A DNA stretch of 46,303 nucleotides from MGIIb-O5 sp036154155 (GTDB lineage Archaea > Thermoplasmatota > Poseidoniia > Poseidoniales > Thalassarchaeaceae). Positions 1 through 6,994 of the stretch are shown piece by piece. The first letter of the stretch is position 1; every line of letters begins with the position of its first letter. A model generated the notes under the pieces. The model was not told the origin of the DNA. It saw nothing but the letters and a program-made list of their open reading frames with translations, and made no database searches. The stretch lies in NCBI GenBank assembly GCA_036154155.1, contig JAYZLP010000001.1, forward strand, positions 1 to 46,303. The letters are read 5' to 3'. The position numbers and the translations under genes were made by a program.

Positions 1-26
1 GCCCAAGTAGTTCTTGACGTGTGAGC

Positions 27-1079
27 CTACTCCTCGACATTGAATCTCTGGTAGACCTCATTGGTCGTCTGTGTGACTCTGATGAAAGTCGTGCATTTCG
101 GGAGATCCTTGATCCTGCGCGCGCCGACATAGGAGCAGGCCGACCTCACTCCCCCGAGTATAGATTGAATGGTGTCCTCTAGTGAGCCACGATACGGGAC
201 CCTGACCTCCTTGCCCTCGGGGGCCCGGTGCTTGGCCACCTCTCCGTAGTACTCCTCCATCGCCTTGGCCGATGACATGCCGTAGAACGACTTGTACTTC
301 TTTCCGTTATCCGACTCTACCAGTTCTCCCCCGGACTCATCATGTCCAGCGAACATTCCTCCCAGCATCACGAAGTCAGACCCCGCCGCGAAAGCCTTTG
401 CAACGTCTCCGGGGGAGGAGCACCCTCCATCGGCCATTACGTGACCTCCGAGCCCGTGGGCCGCATCCGCGCACTCTGCTATGGCCGAGAGCTGTGGGTA
501 ACCGACTCCTGCCACCTTCCTGGTCGTACACACCGAGCCCGGGCCGATCCCCACCTTCACAATATCAGCACCAGCTAGGATTAGTGCCTCGGTCATCTCC
601 CTCGTGGCTACGTTACCCGCAATGACTACGGAATTGGGAAAACCCTCACGAATGCTCTTGATGAAGTCTAGGAAGACCTCCCTGTAGCCATTCGCGACGT
701 CGACGCAAATCATGGAAGTGCCCCCATTTGTAGCCATCTTCCTCTTGAGCAGGTCGAAGCTGTTCTCCGTGGAGCCGCACGTTATTGCCACGAAGCCGGG
801 ATCGACCCCTTCTGACCATGCATCTTCGCATTCCCTGGTTGAGTAGAACTTCTGCAGGCATGTCAGCATCTTGTGACCCTGTAGCACCTTGGCTATTTCG
901 AAAACCCCAGTCGTGTCCATATTGGCCGCGACAATGGGGACGCCCGTCCAAGTGGTGTCCGAGTGCCTGAATTTGAAGTCCCTGACTAGAGTAACGTCGG
1001 ATCGAGAGACCAGCGTACTGCGCTTAGGTCTAATCAGTACGTCATCAAAAGTAAGCTTCACATCGTGCTCTACACGCAT
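27..1079 (-). CDS. guaC: GMP reductase
   Basis: Predicted cytosolic enzyme that reduces GMP to IMP with NADPH, returning guanine nucleotides to the purine pool. The 350-aa protein is one TIM-barrel domain of the IMPDH/GMPR family, close to the usual GMP reductase length, with no CBS pair. Visible motifs are NMDTTG (53-58), the catalytic loop GPGSVCTTR with nucleophile Cys184, ADGGC near 216, and FYGMSSAKAM followed by EGKEVRVPYRG, a pairing typical of GMP reductase. An IMP dehydrogenase is the alternative, but the FYGMSS segment and the lack of CBS domains argue against it. The ATG at 1079 fits the family N-terminus. It is transcribed alone; an AT patch near 1109-1114 could be its TATA box. 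Bases 1-26 show nothing recognisable. Confidence 0.9.
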   Translation of the reverse strand: MRVEHDVKLTFDDVLIRPKRSTLVSRSDVTLVRDFKFRHSDTTWTGVPIVAANMDTTGVFEIAKVLQGHKMLTCLQKFYSTRECEDAWSEGVDPGFVAITCGSTENSFDLLKRKMATNGGTSMICVDVANGYREVFLDFIKSIREGFPNSVVIAGNVATREMTEALILAGADIVKVGIGPGSVCTTRKVAGVGYPQLSAIAECADAAHGLGGHVMADGGCSSPGDVAKAFAAGSDFVMLGGMFAGHDESGGELVESDNGKKYKSFYGMSSAKAMEEYYGEVAKHRAPEGKEVRVPYRGSLEDTIQSILGGVRSACSYVGARRIKDLPKCTTFIRVTQTTNEVYQRFNVEE

Positions 1080-1144
1080 CAGAACCTTACTACTCCAACG
1101 AAGGAGTGCTTAAGACCGTTATGACCGCTACAGGACCTCTATTT

Positions 1145-3355
1145 TCACCCAATTATCGGGCCCGGGTTGTCCCAGTAGAACCACAACTGCCGCCCTCTTT
1201 CCTCGCTGTATGAGGTGAAGTACAACTTGTCGCCGAAGTTGAAGTAGCGATTGGGCCAACTGCTATCACTACCTGGGACGATGTCTATCACTAGCTCAGT
1301 CCCATTTGCAGTCCCATTAGTCCTCCATAATTCGGTCCCATATTGCCCTCCGTCGTCTGCTGTGAAATACAGGCTATCGCCATGGACTATCACTAGCTCT
1401 TCGTGGAAGACGTCGGGGGTCCAGTGGAAACTGCTGTTGCTTCCGGGATTTATGTCCTTCAACATGTAGGTCCCACTAGTTGTGCCATCACTCCTCCAAA
1501 GCTCCCTGCCATGATCCTCGGTGTATGCCATGAAGTAGAGGGTCCCGTCCATTACCCTGAGCCAGTTGGGGGAGCTAGAGCCGTTGGTGTTGATGTCCTT
1601 GACCATGAATGTCCCCTCCTCGGTACTGTCCGAAACCCAGAGCTCCCGTCCATTCTCCCCGTCATCGGCCGTGAAGAATAGATTACTGCCAAGCTTGGTC
1701 AGCTCCTGAGGGCTACTGCCATTGATGCCCGGATTAATGTCCTTCACGACGACGGTGTTGAAGGTGTTCCCAAGGCTGTAGTGCAGCTCTTGCCCATTCG
1801 TGCCATTGTCCGCTGATAGGTACACTCCCGGGCCTACAGACGTCAGATGCATTGGATTGCTTCCACTGGCGCCCACGTTGATGTCCTTGACCAAGAAAAG
1901 ACCCCCTCCGACATTCATCCCATATCGATAAAGCTCCCTTCCGTAGCTATCGGTTTGAGCTGTGAACCAGATTGTATTGCCCTTCATTATTAGGTCTCTG
2001 GGGATTCCCCCCTTGTCGTCCATGCAGCAATAATCGCCGTTGTTCCACGATTTGTCTTCCGGTACCAGGTTCACTAGCATGTACGTACCGACATCAGTGC
2101 CGTCTGTGATCCAAAGCTCCTCTCCGGAAGCAGGATCAAATGCCTGATTGCAATAGTCTCCCACGCAGATCGCCTGAACGATTGTGTACAGCAGCCTGTC
2201 AGGGGTGAATCCATTAGATGGCATCACCATCAGGTTACTGGGCCCGGAGTAATCAAAATCAGCATCTGGATGGTTGTAGTCCCAACCAATCCACTGGTCC
2301 CTGACTCGATATGTCCCCTCCTCGGTCCCGTCACTGATGAATACATGTGGGAAATTTACGCCTGGGTTTGAGTCAAAAGCAGTGAAGAAGATTTTGTTGT
2401 TCCCAGCCACCATTTCCGGAACAAAACACTCAGTAGGATCCGGCCAGCACATTTGGTGTATGCTTCCGTAATTTACGCAATTTTCGGTCTCTTCCCCCGT
2501 CTCTGGATCAGTGGCTGGAGTGCACTCTTCTTCCCGTACGTCTTTGACCATGTATGTTCCACCAACTGACCCATCACTACGCCATAACTCCCATCCATGT
2601 ACTCCATCATCGGCGGAGAAGTATAGCACTCCCCCCATCTCTACGAATAGGGCAGGCCCCCAATCACGACTATCGCCAGCCTGTACGCCTGATACCATGC
2701 CACTGTCTCCGGGACACTCGCCCACAGTGAATTGAATCTCGTCGTAGTTGACCCTCCCGTCACCAGGTATAGCCGCCCCTGCCCCGTCATCGTATCCGAC
2801 AGCCATCTCCATTCCCGGGTTGTCTTGGGGGCATGAATCGACACGCTCCCTGATCTCGTAGGTAAGGGTCCCCATCGTACTCTGCAGGGCCGTGATGGTG
2901 GCCTCCAGTGACTGTATTTCCTGGTCCTTCAGACCCACCATCCCCTCGAGGCTCGAAATCTGGTAGTCCGCATTTGCAAGCTCTGCGGTGAGGTTGGTGA
3001 TTTGCCCCTGAAGCGAATCAATGGCGGACTGGTCCGATGGATCTGTGGAGTTCAGCTGTTCCAGTGCACTAGATAGCTGAGATTCAAGTGAATCCCTCAT
3101 GCTCTCGGCAGCCTCAAGTTGTCCTTGGAGTTCAGAAATCGAATCCTCTGCCACGGCCAACTGAGAGACTGCCTCGCCCAAAGTCGCCTCAAGTGCAAGC
3201 TTCCCTTCATTGGCATCATCCAGATCAGCAGTCAGGTTCGCTATCTCCGACTGCAATGAGGACGTATCAGAATCCCCACTGGAATCCTGCCCCGTGCACC
3301 CGGACATGGTCGAGGTAACCAACAATAACATCATCAGTACCGGAATCAGTCTCAT
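1145..3355 (-). CDS. ELWxxDGT-repeat lipoprotein with coiled-coil stalk
   Basis: Predicted surface lipoprotein of 736 aa. The N-terminus is a lipoprotein signal peptide, with a hydrophobic stretch and lipobox TMSGC giving lipidated Cys20. Residues about 33-165 are a heptad-rich coiled coil (Leu, Ile and Ala with many Gln/Glu/Asp). From about 225 to the end runs a series of roughly eight repeats around the core ELWRSDGT..GTYMVKDI, alternating with LYFTADDG..G strands. This matches the known ELWxxDGT repeat, expected to be all-beta and perhaps propeller-like. The fold is inferred; function is unknown (adhesion, binding or scaffold are possible). A TATA-like stretch (3376-3386) lies 26 bases upstream of the ATG, suggesting a leaderless mRNA. 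tRNA-Glu lies just upstream on the same strand. Confidence 0.82.
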   Translation of the reverse strand: MRLIPVLMMLLLVTSTMSGCTGQDSSGDSDTSSLQSEIANLTADLDDANEGKLALEATLGEAVSQLAVAEDSISELQGQLEAAESMRDSLESQLSSALEQLNSTDPSDQSAIDSLQGQITNLTAELANADYQISSLEGMVGLKDQEIQSLEATITALQSTMGTLTYEIRERVDSCPQDNPGMEMAVGYDDGAGAAIPGDGRVNYDEIQFTVGECPGDSGMVSGVQAGDSRDWGPALFVEMGGVLYFSADDGVHGWELWRSDGSVGGTYMVKDVREEECTPATDPETGEETENCVNYGSIHQMCWPDPTECFVPEMVAGNNKIFFTAFDSNPGVNFPHVFISDGTEEGTYRVRDQWIGWDYNHPDADFDYSGPSNLMVMPSNGFTPDRLLYTIVQAICVGDYCNQAFDPASGEELWITDGTDVGTYMLVNLVPEDKSWNNGDYCCMDDKGGIPRDLIMKGNTIWFTAQTDSYGRELYRYGMNVGGGLFLVKDINVGASGSNPMHLTSVGPGVYLSADNGTNGQELHYSLGNTFNTVVVKDINPGINGSSPQELTKLGSNLFFTADDGENGRELWVSDSTEEGTFMVKDINTNGSSSPNWLRVMDGTLYFMAYTEDHGRELWRSDGTTSGTYMLKDINPGSNSSFHWTPDVFHEELVIVHGDSLYFTADDGGQYGTELWRTNGTANGTELVIDIVPGSDSSWPNRYFNFGDKLYFTSYSEERGRQLWFYWDNPGPIIG

Positions 3356-3375
3356 GCATGCCCTAGTTCGAATTC

Positions 3376-3386
3376 GCTATTAAAGT
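3376..3386 (-). promoter_or_regulatory. Candidate TATA box for the lipoprotein gene
   Basis: The minus strand reads CTTTAATAGC here, centred about 26 bases before the ATG at 3355. That is the spacing expected for an archaeal TATA box of a leaderless transcript. It is judged by eye only. Confidence 0.4.
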
Positions 3387-3411
3387 TCTACATGGCACAC
3401 CGTGGCCATAT

Positions 3412-3489
3412 TGGTGCTCGTGCCGGGATTTGAACCCGGGTCGTCGCCTCGAGAGGGCGACATGATGGACCGAACTACACCACACGAGC
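3412..3489 (-). tRNA. tRNA-Glu (CTC)
   Basis: Cloverleaf on the minus strand: acceptor GCTCGTG pairs with CACGAGC, discriminator A, encoded CCA (3412-3414). The anticodon stem TCGCC/GGCGA encloses loop CTCTCGA, giving anticodon CTC, which reads GAG. The T arm contains GGGTTCAAATCCC. No intron is seen. A TATA-like patch (plus-strand gtgtatttga, 3511-3520) is centred 26 bases upstream of the 5' end. Confidence 0.95.
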
Positions 3490-3510
3490 GTATGTCCGGC
3501 CACCCCTGTC

Positions 3511-3520
3511 GTGTATTTGA
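3511..3520 (-). promoter_or_regulatory. Candidate TATA box for tRNA-Glu
   Basis: The minus strand reads TCAAATACAC, centred about 26 bases upstream of the tRNA-Glu 5' end. The composition and spacing fit an archaeal TATA element. Confidence 0.4.
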
Positions 3521-3617
3521 AAACAGTGGCTACATCCAGAATCATGATAATTTCACTTTCACTTTCATCTTTGGTCTGTTGCCTCTCTTCATATGCGAAA
3601 CGCCCTGACAGACAGGC

Positions 3618-3893
3618 ATGAACCGAGCAGCAAACACGAGAAACGAGGTTTCCTACAGGAAGAGGCCAGAGCCATCCAGGATAGTCCCCCTGTCATCCCT
3701 CGTTCCGACTGATAGCGCAGAATTAACAATGAACGAAACAGGGCTGGTAAACAGCAATGGCATTGGTGCTAGGAAGGGGACTTGGAGCCCACTTCCAGAC
3801 CTCCCTACCCCAGTAGAGGTGAGTCCATCTTCATGGGAGGGGCTCAGGTCAAGGATGCTGGCCAGTAAGGCGATTGCCGAGGTGGTGGCCTGA
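3618..3893 (+). CDS. Small hypothetical protein (91 aa or shorter)
   Basis: Open frame of 91 codons that I do not recognise. Its TGA (3891-3893) overlaps the ATG of the next ORF by one base, an arrangement typical of translational coupling and the main reason to believe it. The protein is hydrophilic, without membrane segments or cysteines. An internal ATG at 3729 would give a 54-aa product. No Shine-Dalgarno sequence is evident before either start. A 108-codon frame lies opposite (3653-3979, minus), so the coding strand is not certain. Confidence 0.4.
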   Translation: MNRAANTRNEVSYRKRPEPSRIVPLSSLVPTDSAELTMNETGLVNSNGIGARKGTWSPLPDLPTPVEVSPSSWEGLRSRMLASKAIAEVVA

Positions 3894-4150
3894 TGTCCAG
3901 GACCACTAGGCTGAGGGAGGAGGTCCGAATCATGTTGGAGGAGAATGGAACTGCCAATACGGTGGAGATTTTCGATCACCTAAACGAGCGCTTCAGGTGG
4001 GGCGCCACCATGAATCAGGTCGGCAACATCCTAGCCAAAGACTCGCGGTTCGACAAGGTGGGGCACGTCAGAGGGCAGTTCAGAGGAAGCGTATACACGG
4101 TTTGCGTCTGGGGCCTACGCCCTAGTGAAGCACTCGTAAAGGCCTCTTGA
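3893..4150 (+). CDS. Small predicted winged-helix protein
   Basis: Basic 85-aa protein. The pattern TTRLREEVRIMLEENG, TVEIFDHLNERF, TMNQVGNILAKD, F.KVGHVRG looks like a winged helix: helix 1, a helix-turn-helix with the recognition helix around MNQVGNILAK, then a wing. It may bind DNA or RNA, but no named family is assigned with certainty. The start ATG overlaps the stop of the 91-aa ORF, suggesting co-translation. The prenyltransferase gene follows after 39 bases on the same strand. Confidence 0.6.
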   Translation: MSRTTRLREEVRIMLEENGTANTVEIFDHLNERFRWGATMNQVGNILAKDSRFDKVGHVRGQFRGSVYTVCVWGLRPSEALVKAS

Positions 4151-4189
4151 TGGGGAATAAGTCAAGTCCCCAAGTCATGGCACAGGGCC

Positions 4190-5089
4190 GTGAGTCGCAC
4201 AGGCAGTGGTCCAGCTTGGATGACCCTCTTCAGGATAGGCAACACCCTGACTGGAGTCGTTGGGGTATTCCTAGGTGCAATAGTTGCCCTAGGGGGATTA
4301 CCCACTGGGAAACTCGCAATCATAACGATCCTACAGGCTACATCAGTCCTATGTTTCATGGCATCATGGAACGCACTCAATGATATATTCGACCTCGATA
4401 TAGACAAGGTAAATCGTCCAGATCGACCCCTCCCCAGTGGAGCGATAAGCGTCAGATCAGCCAAGGTCGCCACATCCTTGATGATGGCCACGTCATTTCT
4501 TTGCATGGTACTTGCATGGTTCACAGTGGACTCCATGGGGAACGAATTTAGTGAATGGGCCCCTTCCTTGGCGGTTTGGGTAGTGGCACTCTTCCTGTTG
4601 GCGAACTATGAATTCCCCAACAGCCTGAGGCTGAAAGACAGGGGGCTCCCCGGAAACATAGCAATCAGCATATCTGTTGGATTGGTCGCTGTATTCGGGG
4701 CTGCTGGCGTCCTGCAACCTTACAATCACCGGGCATGGTCCCTTTTCCTTGTTGGGACATTCTACAACACGTCCAGAGAGGTAGTAAAGGACATTGAGGA
4801 TATGGAGGGGGACGAGGGGAGAAACACCTTGGCAATGAGAGTGGGTGCCGACTCTGCAAGAACTGTCGCATGGGTTCTTTCTTTGATTGCATTCGCAGCC
4901 GTAATCATGCCCTTCGCATTCGAGATATTTCCCCCATTGCACGTGGTCTTCACAATACCGGCAGTGATTTCTCTGATGCTTGTCAAGTCGAAGCTGCTAA
5001 ATTCAGAGGACCATGAAGCTTCGAGCCTCCTGAAGAAGTCAATGATCCTCTGCCTCGCCGCCTTCCTGGCTAGCTCTTTGATCGGGTGA
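4190..5089 (+). CDS. UbiA-family prenyltransferase, probable digeranylgeranylglyceryl phosphate synthase
   Basis: Integral membrane prenyltransferase of 299 aa. In archaea the usual member of this family adds the second geranylgeranyl chain to geranylgeranylglyceryl phosphate in ether-lipid synthesis, and that is the likely role here. The first aspartate-rich motif reads NALNDIFDLDIDKVNRPDRP (about 62-81). The second reads DIEDMEGDEGRNTLAMRVG (about 202-220). Both bind Mg-prenyl diphosphate, and hydrophobic helices surround them. The GTG at 4190 is the longest start; ATG at 4220 (MTLFRIGN) begins nearer to where many homologues start. Other UbiA substrates, such as quinone precursors, cannot be excluded. 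Its TGA is directly followed by the convergent argF stop with no spacer. Confidence 0.82.
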   Translation: MSRTGSGPAWMTLFRIGNTLTGVVGVFLGAIVALGGLPTGKLAIITILQATSVLCFMASWNALNDIFDLDIDKVNRPDRPLPSGAISVRSAKVATSLMMATSFLCMVLAWFTVDSMGNEFSEWAPSLAVWVVALFLLANYEFPNSLRLKDRGLPGNIAISISVGLVAVFGAAGVLQPYNHRAWSLFLVGTFYNTSREVVKDIEDMEGDEGRNTLAMRVGADSARTVAWVLSLIAFAAVIMPFAFEIFPPLHVVFTIPAVISLMLVKSKLLNSEDHEASSLLKKSMILCLAAFLASSLIG

Positions 5090-6043
5090 CTAGCTCAATT
5101 CGAGATATGTTTCCCAAGCCGCCGGATTGCACATCATGGTCAGCAATGACATTTGGGCCCACATCCTATTCTCCGCCTGATCGAAAACAACGCTATTGGC
5201 CGAATCTACAACACCGTCCGTCACTTCCTCCCCTCTGTGTGCGGGCAGGCAATGCATGAACAGGTAGTCGGGATGGGCATGCGACACCAAATCCTCGTTG
5301 ACTTGGAAACCATCGAAGTCTGCAAACTTACCATCCAGGCCCTCCTCTCCCATGGATACGAAAACATCGGTATAGATGACACCGGCACCTGTAACGGCCT
5401 CAACTGGGTCATTCGTTCCCGTAATTCTCGCCCCCGACTCCTCAGCTATCGCTAAGGCCCTCTTCAAGACGTCCGGATCAGGCTCATACCCCTCTGGAGT
5501 GGCGTATTTGACATCATGTCCCAGCGAAACTCCAGCCAGCATCAAATCGTGCAGTACATTGTTGCCGTCACCCACCCATGCTATGTGCCCCTTTACGGAA
5601 TCCCCATGCTCAGTTATGGTCATCAGATCAGCTGCTGATTGACATGGGTGGTGCAAATCAGACAGCGCATTGATGACAGGCACGGTGGAGTGTTTCGCGA
5701 GCTCCTCGACGGTGTCGTGACCAAAACATCGGTAAGTGATCCCATCGAGGTATCTCGAAAGTACAGCTGCAGTATCTGCCACAGACTCGCTCTTGCCTAG
5801 TTGGATATCATTGGAAAGGAGGGTCAGCGGCTGCCCTCCGAGTTTACGTACACCAACTTCGAATGACACCCTTGTCCTGGTGGATGGCTTTTCGTAAATT
5901 GATCCGATTGACATCCCCTCGAGAGGCCTGAAGTCTTCCGCAAAGCCATCATCGTTCTTGAATCGAATAGCCCACTCGATAATGTCAGCAAGCTCGCCTC
6001 TGAAATCATCTATCGCTAGTAAATCTCTCTTATTGCCGCTCAT
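5090..6043 (-). CDS. argF: Ornithine carbamoyltransferase
   Basis: Transfers the carbamoyl group from carbamoyl phosphate to ornithine, giving citrulline for arginine synthesis in the cytosol. The 317-aa length is normal. Carbamoyl-phosphate ligands are visible as STRT (54-57), HPCQ (132-135) and HCLPA (264-268). The ornithine loop appears as DVFVSMGEE, with Phe where Trp is common. SMG together with HCLPA distinguishes it from aspartate carbamoyltransferase. The start overlaps the end of the upstream GPN-loop GTPase gene by 14 bases, so the two are probably co-transcribed. No other arginine gene is nearby. Confidence 0.93.
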   Translation of the reverse strand: MSGNKRDLLAIDDFRGELADIIEWAIRFKNDDGFAEDFRPLEGMSIGSIYEKPSTRTRVSFEVGVRKLGGQPLTLLSNDIQLGKSESVADTAAVLSRYLDGITYRCFGHDTVEELAKHSTVPVINALSDLHHPCQSAADLMTITEHGDSVKGHIAWVGDGNNVLHDLMLAGVSLGHDVKYATPEGYEPDPDVLKRALAIAEESGARITGTNDPVEAVTGAGVIYTDVFVSMGEEGLDGKFADFDGFQVNEDLVSHAHPDYLFMHCLPAHRGEEVTDGVVDSANSVVFDQAENRMWAQMSLLTMMCNPAAWETYLELS

Positions 6044-6893
6044 GCTCTATATCTCCTGCAAAACCATCTCTGGCATCTGCCATGGCCCCATAGACGGTCT
6101 GGACGAAGGTCAGTACATCCGCCAAACCTTCCTCCTCCTCGCTAGACAGGGGAATTAGTCCAGGCTGTATTGAAGCGTGCTGCATCATCCTCAATTGCCC
6201 GATTGCAAACTCGGCCCTCTGGCTGCCCGTCCCATGGCTCATTGACTGATCCGCTGACTCGGCATAGAGTGCCGCCTCTAGGGCGCCTAGGTTCTCCCCC
6301 CATTCCACAATCCTCTCAAGGACTTCCGGTTCAAGCAGGTCAGCCTTTGAAAGGAAGTTTGCAGTTGGTAGCCCAAGTCTGAAGTGTACTATCGAGGAAA
6401 GCAGCATCTGGGAGACAAACCCACTCGGGGTCTGAGATAGCATTGGGTCGAAAAGGAAGGCTAGGCAAGCTCTGCCCTGCCCTAGTACCTCAACAAGGTG
6501 ACTGGATGCCTCCCTGAATGCGAACAACTCGACCTGCCCCGGAGTGTCAATTACCATAATATCGCCAGCAAGTCCATCCAATTCTTCGTGAATGTCTATC
6601 GCCTGTGCTGCAACAAGATCGGCAGCTAGTATCTGAGCACCATTTGGACCTAGGTCATATTCATCCATGACCTCGGAAAGTGAAATCAGGTCCCTAACAT
6701 CGAACTCGGGGTCGTAGTGAACCCTTTCCGCGCCTGGATCGAGGTTTATCGTCAAAGCTTCGACTTCAAGGAATCTCGCCCATCTTTGAAATGCGGTAAC
6801 AAGGGAACTCTTCCCAGCACCAGCGGTTCCAACTACGAATAATACAGGGGGCGAGGTTCCATCCATAGTGCTCATTATGCAGCCCGAAGGCAT
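6030..6893 (-). CDS. GPN-loop GTPase
   Basis: Archaeal member of the GPN GTPase family (homodimeric GTPases; eukaryotic relatives help assemble RNA polymerase II). The 287-aa protein has G1 Walker A GTAGAGKSS (22-30), the defining Gly-Pro-Asn insertion at 82-84 within LGPNGAQ, G3 DTPGQVE and G4 SKADL. Target and partner in archaea are not established. ATGs at 6893, 6875 and 6866 are all possible; the latter two put G1 closer to the N-terminus as in relatives. A TATA-like segment (6921-6931, minus) favours 6893. The stop lies inside argF. The gene diverges from the proline-rich protein gene at 6995. Confidence 0.88.
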   Translation of the reverse strand: MPSGCIMSTMDGTSPPVLFVVGTAGAGKSSLVTAFQRWARFLEVEALTINLDPGAERVHYDPEFDVRDLISLSEVMDEYDLGPNGAQILAADLVAAQAIDIHEELDGLAGDIMVIDTPGQVELFAFREASSHLVEVLGQGRACLAFLFDPMLSQTPSGFVSQMLLSSIVHFRLGLPTANFLSKADLLEPEVLERIVEWGENLGALEAALYAESADQSMSHGTGSQRAEFAIGQLRMMQHASIQPGLIPLSSEEEEGLADVLTFVQTVYGAMADARDGFAGDIEHERQ

Positions 6894-6940
6894 CAGGTCT
6901 TGAAGGATTCCTCACTAATTGGTTAGATTTACCACAAGCA

Positions 6941-6950
6941 ACCGTTATAC
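6941..6950 (+). promoter_or_regulatory. Candidate TATA box for the proline-rich protein gene
   Basis: ACCGTTATAC lies about 50 bases before the ATG at 6995, and a purine-rich Shine-Dalgarno-like run (GGGGGGAG, 6985-6992) follows. The same TTATAC hexamer recurs upstream of the cupin gene at 24315. Confidence 0.35.
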
Positions 6951-6994
6951 CAACTGCTGCCACGTCTCGGTATGCCTTCAATGGGGGGAGAGTC

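Noticed and set aside
27..1079. IMP dehydrogenase as the identity of the first gene
   Set aside because: No CBS domains, a short length of 350 aa and the FYGMSS..VPYRG segment all fit GMP reductase better.
3653..3979. 108-codon minus-strand frame near the small ORF pair
   Set aside because: It overlaps both plus-strand small genes. The plus frames have a stop-start overlap and the second looks like a winged helix.
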